Shown in pieces: positions 54,051 to 64,000 of a DNA stretch of 64,000 bases. The translations under genes were made by a program, and so were the position numbers. Location of the stretch: the NCBI GenBank assembly GCA_030512295.1, contig JAULSR010000001.1:3371001-3435000 (forward strand), given 5' to 3'. The DNA is from Bombardia bombarda. Lineage: Eukaryota > Ascomycota > Sordariomycetes > Sordariales > Lasiosphaeriaceae. Within the stretch, counting starts at the first letter, position 1. Each line of letters starts with the position of its first letter. Under the pieces are notes generated by a model. It did no database searches. It was not told where the DNA came from and saw only the letters and a list, made by a program, of their open reading frames with translations.

Positions 54051-57000
54051 TTTGGTTCATATGATGGTTGCGCTGGTGATGGTTGCCCTGGCCAGGAGTG
54101 AATGCTGTCTTTTGACGACGTCACTCGAGCCCCACCAACCTCATCTGTCACTACTGCAGTCTTCACGTATGGCCACGCCAATCATACGTCGTATGTCTAA
54201 ACTCGATACCTTTTCGGAAATTGTTCGTATAAGTTGATCAGATTATATAAAGTGGTATCTTTTCCTGAGATTGCATTCAATGATGAGAAGCTAAGTTGCT
54301 GGATTGGAAGCGCAGGTTGGTGATAGGTGAGGTGGTTAGGTCAGGTTGCTCGAGGTCGGCTTGCATGTGAAAGCGGCTACTTTCCTGGTCGGCAGCTTGG
54401 TGCCCTTGTTTAGCGGACTGACGGCTGTTGTTTTAGCGCTACATTTTATTATTTCGCCTGCGATTGGATAACATACCTGCCTGCCTACTGCATCTGAAGC
54501 CCAGTAATAATGAGAACCCACAGAACGAGCGGTGTATATCCATAGGTATACTTGATCTTAGCAGCCCATTTCCCTAGTAAAGCTCTCGGTTACCTTCTTT
54601 CTATACGTGCGTAGAGAGCCGACGTTCGCTTTTATCTTTTCCAAGACAAGTAACTTGAGGCATGTATGCATCCGTCATCTCGTACGACGGTACTGCATAC
54701 TTTAACTTGTTTGAGTGCGTGTGGTATGTACGCCCACGATAGACCGATCCAGAGAGTCGGGTTCAGCGCTAGGGATAACCCACCTCGGGAGGGAGCAGAC
54801 CCTGCAGCAACACTGAATACCGCGCGAGGTGCCTGCCTCCTTTCTCCGTTGGCGGCTGCGTGACCGCCGACCTTCTTCTACTCCGCGCTTCGGCACGTAA
54901 CTTGGAGGAGGAGATCAGCTTTCCGTCCCGCCAGGACACTAACCTAGCCGGCGATTTCCTGAATTGTTATGGGCGTATTATAGCTATGGTATGAGATGAA
55001 ACGAGTATACGAATATTTATAAGGTAAACAAACCAATCATGTAAATGTTCAACGGGTACGGCTGCACAGAAGTCGAAGTGTTCTCCCCATTCGCATCATC
55101 TTGCGTATGTATGCATGGCAAAAGCTGAGAGGGTGTGTGAATGGTGCTACATGACATAAGGCAGCTGCTGTCGTGATGGTGGGTGGTCTGTATGTACCGT
55201 GTAAAAAAACACGGCTCTGCTTCATATTGGTCAAATCTCGGGTCATTCAGGCTTTCGCTTGATCCATTGCCGCCGCATAATGGGGGAGACACGGGTTCGT
55301 CACAGAGGTGGTCGCCCTGCCCGACGGTGCTTATAATACCCAGTGTTAAGGAAACAAAACAACAACAATCCACAGCCATCGCGGCTTATGGTTGGCTGTC
55401 GAGTCTCAAACGCCCAATTCCCAGAACTGATAGTACCAGTAATCAATCGTATGGGGCCATGGGTATATACCAGAAACTCGAGTGGAGATCGCCATAGTCC
55501 AGTCGCCGCATGCTTGATGCGGGAGAAAAAATCCGCAAATCCGTATTTTGTACATTCGTCCAGTCGTCGTTCAAGCGTCCAGTCGGGCACGTATTTTGTT
55601 TGGCTGGCTATCGCAGTTTGAGGCGCATCTTTTCTGTCCTGTCCCAGCTTATCCGTACGTGTGGCTACAAATGACTGGACGAGTGAATGGCGAGTTTGCG
55701 AAACAGAAACAAAAAGGGCACAAGAATAACAACCAGGTGCATCGATTGATAGCGTATCACTTGATAATTGCGGTCGTTCTCAGACCGTACCGTGTGTACA
55801 CAGTGTGCACTTGACATATCCGTAGGGCACCACCCTCCATCCGCCTCATGATGCATCGCAGATGGCTGTTTAGAGTTTGGCCGCCTTGAATGTATGCACA
55901 GGTGGCTGGTCGGCCGCATGTGCTGCTATTCTCGAAAGCTCGAGTTCCAATGCGGCCGAGCGCTGCATCACTGATTGCATCAGACGAGATGGACAGTCGC
56001 AGTCAGAATGATGATTGTGGCAGGAAAAGAAATGTGGATTGGTTGCCCATGACCTGTGAAATGGAAGAAGAAGCTTTCCTCTTAGCCATTTCTGACCATT
56101 TGCTCCTGTGCTATGCAAGGAGAAATTGAGGTGGAAGTTTCAACTTGACATTGTGGAGGCCAGCAGCAGCCAGCAGGTGACCTTCTGGGAGGAGTCTTGT
56201 CTCTCTAGGTCCTGCTCCTTTGTTTTGGCCCTTCCATTTTCTTTGGACCTCGATGTGTTTTGGTCCCCACATGGAATCCCTGGACGCTGGCAACTGGATG
56301 GCGGGGCGTGGATCTTTGTTGTTTATGCTCTGTTGCCCGGTGAAAATGAATAAAATTGATCAAAATGCGGGCAAGAGCTTTGCCGTCCATCTCAGTCCAT
56401 CCAGTGAGTGAACGCGACGGGGAGTTTGGTAGGCTTGCCCGTAGGTAAGGAGGTGGGTGAGCCCGCTAGGGGCGGACCCTGCGGGCAGTAAACATGGACG
56501 CACTACTTCAGATTAGGGGCTAGGAAAGGTAGTGCAGGTCCCTAAAATGAGCTTGGTCCAGCTTTGGTGTCGGCCTGGTCCACCGCCCCGAGGCTGGGCT
56601 CTGGGCTCCCGGCTGCCACCTGCCCGCCAGCCATTCTGCTTCGCGCTCCCAAAAGCGAAAAGCATCCACATCCTGTCGTCCATTGAAAGGAGAAGCAACC
56701 AGCGACCCTGCTCCCCAACCCATCCAAGCGAAAAGTGCAGGCTTCTTCCTGCCGACGGTGTCTCGGACACGCTCGACCACTCCTCCGCGTCTTTGGAAAT
56801 GAGGTAGCCCTCCGATTGATGTCAGCTCCCTGACCGGACTGAGCCTGGAATCCTGGAAAATCATTGGGGATTTGGTGTTTGTTGCCTCTGCCTGCGCGCA
56901 CTGCTTCACCCTCGCTCTGGCCATCATCTGGATCGATCCTCTTTTTTTTTTTTTTGGCAGCTGGCCCCGGGCACGTACAATCCAAAGCTGTGTGGGTTGT

Positions 57001-57488
57001 GGCACTGTGAAGATAGCTGCTTGCTTGGTGGTCCTGCACTCTGCAGCACTGCAGCACGCTTCGGCCACGCCTCGACGCCCCGACGCCTCGAAACGCCTCG
57101 GGCTCGCGCTCCCACACGTCCAACCACGTTGCCGTCAACTGCCACCTGATCATTGACCCCGAGCCTGGCTCTCCGTGACGGCCTCGCGCCTCCTCCACTC
57201 CCATGAACAGGGAGCATCGCGTCCCCGCTGGCCCCAGACGGGAAACCCAGTCGCCCGCCAGGTAGTTGCTCCCGTCCCCCGTCCATGTCCTCGTCCCCCC
57301 CGACCACCCCCGTCCGTCGCTCCGCCAGTATCTTCCCTCTCTCCGCGGCCCCCTCGCCCGCCGCATCCCGGCTCCTACATGCCTAGCTAACGTCCGTTGC
57401 TCGTGTTTTCTTTCTTGCACTCAGGCGCAAAGAGAACGCCAGTCCCACAAAGATCGGTGCCCTTCGTCGACCCACCATCGACGCCCCG
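54051..57488. other. Large gene-poor spacer between the peroxin and Pom1-type kinase genes
   Basis: 3.4 kb with both divergent promoters at its ends and no convincing gene inside. Numerous short frames overlap in opposite strands (for example 55300-55590, 56520-57420) and show no domain. The right end is C-rich and probably contains the kinase leader. A possible leader intron (gtagtt near 57263 to cactcag near 57424) is suggested by its ends only. TACC/GGTA blocks occur at about 54475-54486 and 56440-56450. No tRNA box pairs found. Confidence 0.45.
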
Positions 57489-60400
57489 ATGCTGAGCGCC
57501 TCGTCATCCAACAACCACTCTCTGTTTTCCTTTGGCGGCAGGAATGGCGCGTCAGGCGACCTAGGGGATACGACAACCACCTCATTTGACTTTTTGCCCT
57601 CGGTCAGCTTCGACGATCTCCAAAGCAGCTTAGAGACGGCCTCCACAGACTTCAAACTGACCCAGTTTCCCTCGCCCACCGGACAAGGAGCCATCCTGGC
57701 CGATCAGACCCTGGGATCCGACAACATGGTTGAACGTTGTGACGTCTCGCACCTCGGGGGCGCCACTCGGGCTGCTGCCCAGCAACCTCTACCCACTCGG
57801 CCAGCGAGAAGCGGTTCCATTCTGCGACGACCCAGCTTGTCCAACAGGCAGACGAGCATGTCCTCCACAGCATCGCTCACCAACTCTGCTGTTGCAAATG
57901 CTCCCACGGCCCCGGCAGCCATGCGTTCACGTCGTCAGAGCCATTACCCCCCCGTCTCCAACACAAACATGGCGAAACCAACCACCAGAAAGTCAGTCGG
58001 ATCTGTTGGGTCAGAAGGAGCCGAGTACGAGAGCCGGAAGAGAAGACCAAGTCTAACGACAGCCACCGCACCGGATAGGAATGTTACTGATTCTGCTACT
58101 CGCGCATCGGTCGATGGCGCGTCTCGCCTTGTGGGGGATGCGACACGGAGTCTTACTGGATCGCGGGCTTCCAAGGCAAGATCTGTGCAGCCGCCACCCA
58201 GGATCAGCCAGTCCATGCTGTCCCCAGACTCGAGTATCCTCACGCCAGAACAGAACCGCACGTCAATGGCATTCCCTCGATCGCCACGCACCGCCATCAA
58301 GGTCACGAATCCCCCCTCATCCGGAGGGAAAAGAATGTCGGTAATGCCGGGAGTCCCCCACGCTTCGCATGCTACGGGCCTTGGAGCGAGGACTATCAGT
58401 CCTACTGACACCCGACGGATGAAGCGCTTATCTACAATGCCTCATAGTCCTGGTCCCGGCCCCATCCAGACACCCACAAACCCGATGCCGCTCATGAGCG
58501 ATGTACGTGCCTCATCTCGCTCGCCATCAATGCTGCCGCGCAAGATCTCGACCCCTTCATCTTCGCGGACCACGCCGGACCCAAATAGAAAATCGTATAG
58601 CTCAGGTCTTTCGGTAGGTTCTACCAATAGCTTCAACACCGTGCGGTCCTCAACTGGCTCGATACAGCCTCGCATTCCACACAGCGCAAGCTCCAGGCTG
58701 CCTGCGCCTAAGAGCCTGAACCTTCATAATTCTACCGCAGCCGACGACGATGAGGATGTCCCGCCAGTTCCAGCGATACCAAAGGTGTATGAATCGCCAA
58801 AAGACTCCCCCGCCGAAATACCGTTTTTGGACAGGAGGAAATCTACTCTCGCATTTGATACTAGCAGCGTCCACAGCACTTCAACGGTGAGTGTCTCGGG
58901 GACGCAGTTGAATGAACAGCCTCCCGTTAAGATTCAGCGGAGGACGAGTAATCGTAAACCGCAGGCTCATACTTCGAAGCTCAACTTGGATAAAAAGGCC
59001 GCGGCACCACAGTCAAAGAAGAACTTGCAACCATTACGCTTGCCGCCGATTACTTTGGGACCGTTAAGCACCCCAACGGCTGTAAAGATCGCTGCACTTC
59101 AAGAGCAGGGCTTTTCCGACCGGAATCTATCTCCACCTCCGTCAAGACAGATCGCGAAGACGCCAACAACCCCAATGACAGCATCAAAGGGTACCTTCCA
59201 CACTGCGATACGAGCAGAAGAAAGAGCAAATATACAACACCTCAGAAGCAGTAGTTCTGTCCTTCATAAAGGAAGACGCTCCAGTCCCTCGGTGGCTGAG
59301 GCTACCAGCTCATCCGAGTCATTTGTGGTTCCTGGGCAGAAAACGGGAACTCAAAGATCTGGAATGTCACCCTTTCTGTCATCCTCGGCTCCAAAAGGGT
59401 CGTACGTTGAGCCATCATTCTTGAAACGGTCGAGAACCGGAGGCGACCTTACACATACTCTCCCGCTAGAACCCGCCCCAGATATGCCCACCCATCACCA
59501 CAAACCATCTGGGCCACGAGCCCCACATCCAGTAACAACGAAGCTCGTGCCTGCAAAACCCTCCCCTCCATTGCCGAGCCCGGATGAGCCGCCCACTCCG
59601 TCATCTATCAGTTCGCTAAGGCGAAAGCTGAGCCTATCTTGGAAACGTAGTGCGTCCAAGAACAGCATCAGACAGTCACATGCAGAGCCACACAACATGA
59701 GGCATGATTCTATGCCGCCCCCTAGGATTCCAATCTCGGCAACCTTGAATAACATTAGCACGTCGAAACCCCCAAGTCCTACTCCCTCCACAAAATCCAG
59801 TGCGACTGGAACGTATCTGGAGTCAAGGAGACGCAAGAGTTCGGCTTCCAGTCTGAATGCTATTGTCGCACAGGAACGAAACCGCAGCGACAGTCTGACT
59901 ACAGCTAAAAAGGAGTCAACGTTGGATACTGTGACAGAGCGAGCAACATTATCCTACAACGCATCTGTCGTGCAGAAGATATTGAAGCCCAAGGGCTCCA
60001 CCGCCACCTTGCGCCACCAGGATATGTGGACGACAGATCTGGACAAGGATGACATGGTTGCTGAAGAAGAAATGAGAAAGCTGGGATCGCGGCGCAAGGA
60101 GACGGAGTTGGCTGCTCGAACCCTGGATGCGCTTCGGAAGCGTGCCTCGGCTAAGGAACGAGTGAGCCCCCAGGATGCCATTCGAATTGCCGTCCTCAAC
60201 ATATATGAGCGCGGCGAGATAATGGACTATAAGGATATCTACTTCTGCGGCACCCAGAACGCAGCGAAGGTTGTGGGAGATGTGCAGTCAGACAGTCCCA
60301 ATTTTGGCTATGACGATGAAAGAGGAGATTACTCGATCGTTCCCGGCGACCATCTTGCATATCGGTATGAGATCATAGATATACTTGGAAAAGGAAGCTT

Positions 60401-61744
60401 TGGGCAGGTGGTCAGATGCATTGATCACAAGACTGGCGTTCTCGTTGCCGTCAAAATCATCCGCAACAAGAAGCGATTCCATCAGCAAGCTCTTGTCGAA
60501 GTTAATATCTTGCAAAAACTACGCGAATGGGTAAGTGCTAACTTTTGGGGGCTAATCTGGTTTTACCGTTGATGTTTTGACTAACAAGCGAGCAGGACCC
60601 CAAAAACAAATATAGTATGGTGAATTTCACCCACAGCTTCTACTTCCGTGGGCATCTTTGCATCTCCACCGAGCTGTTGGATATGAACCTCTACGAATTC
60701 ATCAAGTCCAATGCCTTCAAGGGCTTTTCGCTCAAGTTGATTCGCCGATTCACAAAGCAGCTGCTTAGCTCGCTCAACCTCTTAAAACAGCACAAGGTCA
60801 TCCACTGTGACTTGAAGCCAGAAAATATCCTTTTGCGCCACCCCCTTCACTCGGAAATCAAGGTCATCGATTTCGGCTCCAGTTGTTTCGAAAACGAGAA
60901 GGTGTACACGTATATCCAGTCGCGGTTCTACCGATCTCCCGAGGTCATCCTTGGCATGACTTACGGTATGCCAATCGATATGTGGTCCCTTGGATGCATC
61001 CTGGCCGAACTCTTCACCGGTGTCCCCATCTTCCCCGGTGAGAACGAGCAGGAACAGTTGGCCTGTATCATGGAGGTGTTTGGGCCGCCAGAAAAGCATC
61101 TCATCGAAAAGTCGACGCGTAAGAAGCTGTTCTTTGATAGCATGGGCAAGCCCCGTCTTACGGTCTCGTCCAAGGGCCGCCGCCGCCGGCCGTCCTCCAA
61201 AACGCTTCAGCAGGTTCTAAAATGCGATGATGATCCTTTCCTGGACTTCCTCGGTCGCTGCCTCCGCTGGGATCCTGACCGGCGCATGAAGCCTGATGAA
61301 GCCATCCGGCACGAGTTCATCACCGGCCAGAAGACGTCTGTTCCTATTCCTCTTCCTCGCGGGCCAATGCGCGACTCCTCTCCCAGCAAACGCGTTAATA
61401 GTTTTAACGCGACGCCAAGGCCACTACCAGAACCGCCAGCAGCCGCCAAAGCTAACACATCATTACGCCCCCGCGATGCAACAGGGGTCAGCAATATCAG
61501 TCCCATGAGGCCTGTCGCCGGCATGCCCGCCTCACGTAGGACATCAGGGGTCAGCACCACCTCAAGCATAACCGGTAGCGTTGCTGGTATGAAGCGCACC
61601 AGTACTGGCGCAGCAGCCAACTTCTCCATCGGCGCCGGGTCGATCGGCAACAGCGGTCTCCCAAGAGCTTCCGTTCGTAGTGTAAGCGCGAAGCAGGACC
61701 TCGCCGCTGCAGGAGCCACGGCGGCCATGAGCCGGCGAGCTTAG
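57489..61744 (+). CDS. pom1: DYRK-family protein kinase, Pom1-like
   Basis: Dual-specificity Tyr-regulated kinase. Fission yeast Pom1 forms cortical polar gradients that set division timing and site. Exons 57489-60530 and 60596-61744, with a 65-bp intron (gtaagt...agcag), give 1396 residues. The first ~950 residues are disordered and Ser/Pro/Thr/Arg-rich. The kinase domain (about 958-1256) begins YEIIDILGKGSFGQVVRCID, with VAVKIIRNKK (lysine), VIHCDLKPENILL (HCD in place of HRD, usual in DYRKs), VIDFGSSCF (DFG) and the activation loop YTYIQSRFYRSPEVIL with the Tyr-x-Tyr expected to autophosphorylate. RWDPDRRMKPDEAIRHEFI closes the domain. A DYRK homology box precedes it (SPQDAIRIAVLNIYERGEIM, DYKDIYFCG). 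The C-terminal ~140 residues are again disordered. The first exon is one 3-kb block. Pom1 rather than Yak1 is inferred from length and the upstream box. Confidence 0.92.
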
Positions 61745-64000
61745 GAGGAGCGGGCGACACGAAGGACAAAATGGATTCGCATGACCCAGATATCCTAGGC
61801 CGGCGCAGTTGGACGAAAACGAAACAGTTCAACATGGATCAGGTACACTTGATAGGAACAAGTTGTGGCACTCGGGGACCAAATATGTATGCGGTTGGAT
61901 ACTGGATGGAGGTGAGGGCAAGAGGGGGGATAGATGGGCGTGCGACTTTTACAATGAGACACGTATGTATGTCAATCACTACACGAGGATCGTTAACAGC
62001 AGCGAAACGTTTACGAATGGACAAAAAAAGTCGATCGATTTATTGCTATTCAAAGAAAGACGAACGAAACCCCCCACCCCCGCCCCGCGGAGATGCTTTG
62101 CACGAGAGGAAGAGAAGGACGACGTAATGGTAGTTGGCGGTTAGAAGGGGCCCGTATGTGGGTTTTGGGCCAACCGGGCTAGTCGGGTTGTATATGTATG
62201 TGTGTGTGATGTGAGTTGGGATGTGGATCTGGAAACGGGATCGGAAACAGGGGAGGGGGAGGGGAGGGGGGGGGTTGTCGATCTGTCAGGAACATTGACG
62301 AGTTTGGAAGAGGCGGGAGAGGGACAGAGACATGAGGGAATGGAAGACAAGAAGAAACATGGATATACTGCGGATTGCGAGCCTCCCGTCAATACCTGAC
62401 CTGACCTGACATGATCTACCTGACCCCTGACCTGACACTGACCCTCGCTCATCCTCTGCCTGTCATGTCATGTCATGTTATGAGTTGGAATGATGGAAAC
62501 GGGAATTGGAATGGAATGGGGAGATGACGACGATGACAAGACGACAACAACAATAACGGCAACGATGGACGCTACGCTACTGCTACTGCTGCTGATTCAT
62601 GGATTGATGATACCACAATTTTTTTGCATTGGTCATGTTGGTATGATATGGCATGGCATGGCATTGCGCGCGCATACTGCTGCTGCTGCAAGGGCGGGCC
62701 GGGCGGGCAGGTGGAAGTCGCGTGTGTGTGTTATATTGTGCGGTTTGCGTGGCCCGCGCCCTTATTATTCTTTATATTACTATCGTTGACGTTGTCGTTG
62801 CAGTTGGTTTTTTTTTTGTGTCTATCTGTCTGTCTCTGTCTATACGCTACCAACGACGACGGCGATGGGAACAAAAAATCAAAAAGACCTCGCCCGGCCG
62901 CTCTCTTTCTCTCTTTGTCTATTCTATATACTATGCTATACTGGGTAGTGACTACTACACTACTAGTATTGTCCGTGTTACATGCTACTACTACTACTAT
63001 TCCAGTACTAGTATTGTCATTGGGTTTAATGCTCCATTTCTGAGGTCTCCATCCCTCTATTCTTTTCTTGGGTCGTTCGTATTTTTGGTTGGCGAGTCTT
63101 TACCATCTATCCATTTTCTTTCTTGGGTTATTTTAAAGCGAGATGTGTGGGTTTCTATAGAGGCTGTGTTTCTTATTTGTCATGACGTGTAACAAATATG
63201 ACGATCATCTTGTTTTGTTTCTGCTACCTCAAATGGAAGGATAGGATAAGGAAACGAGAGGCGGCGCGGGCGCTTAAACTAGATATTCGTTTGCATACTT
63301 CATTTTCTTAGAGGATATAGGAAAGATGGTTGCATGTATTTACTATACTACTTGTTCTGGTGGTGCTGGACATAGAGCATCGGACAATAATACTGGGTTT
63401 GTTGGCCTGAAGGTGTTTGTGTTCCAGTTCTTGAGGGTCATAGCTCTACCACTTGACCGCATATTTCCTCCGCTAGACTGTTCAGATGTATTCCCCCTTT
63501 TCCCCTCCCCCCATACAGCCCACACACTCTTCATTTCTGAATAGAGGAAGCGATCATTTGAAGGGGGCCGTGGAAAGGTGGTGGCGGTTGGGGTGGTCAA
63601 GATTCGTGCGACGTGACCCGACTGACTGACCGGCTCTCGGCGTTCGAATAAAAAACCGACTTCAGTCATACTAGTCATGCAAGCAACGACCGACATACAT
63701 CACTTCTCCCCTATTGACACCGTTACAATCAATATAGACCAAAAGAAGAAGAAATGGATGACCCCTGCCGGCTCAAAATCTGAGCAGCCGCCCTCACCGA
63801 GATTCGAAGACCTATACGAGATTACTCCCAATGTTTCGACTAGTTGGCTTCATTTACATTCATCCACCCGTCCATTGGGGGGGTGATTTCAAGTTCATGC
63901 GCTACAAAAGGTGTGTAGTGACGATCCTGGTCAGGCATCATTTTTAGTTTTGGTGGTGGCTCGGCCTTGTCTGTCTGCCTCAGAATGTTCCAGTGGTATG
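61745..64000. other. Gene-free right end: kinase 3' UTR and simple repeats
   Basis: About 2.25 kb without a supportable gene. It includes CATGT/ATGTC pentamers (62461-62480), GTCTGTCTCTGTC (about 62827-62840), (CTA)n at 62981-62998 and a G-rich tract at 62250-62275. Overlapping frames at 62624-63192 differ only by phase and have no domain. A minus-strand frame at 63343-63696 is also unconvincing. Another gene may start beyond 64000. Confidence 0.45.
62392..62450 (+). repeat. Imperfect (CCTGA)n pentanucleotide repeat
   Basis: Repeated CCTGA/CTGAC units (about nine, with interruptions) in the spacer after the kinase gene. The adjacent CATGT units suggest a pentamer-rich microsatellite block. 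Non-coding. Confidence 0.7.

Noticed and set aside
54535..54575. Minus strand contains GCTAAGATCAAGT, as at the 5' end of U2 snRNA.
   Set aside because: Only 13 bases match; the expected following sequence and the branch-point recognition region are absent.
56520..57420. Overlapping minus-strand frames of 182 and 292 codons.
   Set aside because: They occupy the same DNA in different phases without domains, and lie in the probable kinase leader.
62624..63192. Two plus-strand frames with hydrophobic runs that could suggest a membrane protein.
   Set aside because: Hydrophobicity comes from T-rich simple sequence; both phases look alike and neither has splice or domain support.

Overview
The window looks like core chromosomal DNA of a filamentous ascomycete (Pezizomycotina, most likely Sordariomycetes). 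The evidence is short GT-AG introns of about 50-100 bp with CTNA-type branch regions, GC-biased coding DNA, intergenic spacers studded with TACCTACC/GGTAGGTA, and a set of nuclear housekeeping genes whose products I recognise as fungal (TRAPP II Trs120, Dsl1/Zw10, Cym1, Pom1-type kinase, Pex24/dysferlin-domain peroxin, taxilin, 2EXR protein). I found no rRNA, tRNA, CRISPR array, intact transposon or virus. Assignments come from reading translations, motifs and splice phases, not from a database search.

Layout, left to right. 0-5 kb: the 5' part of proteasome subunit alpha Pre5 (minus, runs off the left edge), divergent from vps55 (plus), then para-aminobenzoate (ADC) synthase (minus, frameshifted). 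6-10 kb: a large M16 metalloprotease with an acidic tail (minus). 11.6-17 kb: eight-exon zw10/dsl1 (plus), convergent with phosphoserine aminotransferase (minus). 18.8-25.3 kb: a degenerate SDR-fold protein and trs120 (both plus). 26-31 kb: PRPP synthetase and ornithine decarboxylase (both minus). 33.6-40 kb: mitochondrial presequence protease cym1 (minus), divergent from a taxilin (plus). 40.6-43.1 kb: a poorly preserved stretch with a small gene fragment, a broken membrane-protein frame and a four-finger C2H2 protein. 43.7-51.6 kb: an acidic unknown protein (two frameshifts), nitronate monooxygenase (frameshift), a 2EXR protein with a duplicated tail, and geranylgeranyl diphosphate synthase (frameshift). 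52.4-61.7 kb: Pex24-type peroxin (minus) and a Pom1/DYRK kinase (plus). 61.7-64 kb: no gene seen.

The genes do not form a cluster or operon. They cover separate housekeeping tasks: proteolysis (Pre5, two M16 proteases), membrane traffic (Vps55, Zw10/Dsl1, Trs120, taxilin), precursor supply (PABA, serine, PRPP, polyamine, isoprenoid), peroxisomes and cell polarity. I did not find a convincing new biological system.

The observations I rate highest are: (i) five one-base deficits, every one inside a C or G homopolymer, that break four otherwise intact genes and point to homopolymer under-calling; (ii) a 569-nt stretch without any ATG directly upstream of ornithine decarboxylase; (iii) a conserved-looking SDR-fold protein that lacks the NAD(P) glycine motif and the catalytic lysine; (iv) a tandem duplication of the 2EXR gene's last codons; (v) a C2H2 protein most of whose reading frame has no start codon of its own; and (vi) two stop-free, multiple-of-three introns.
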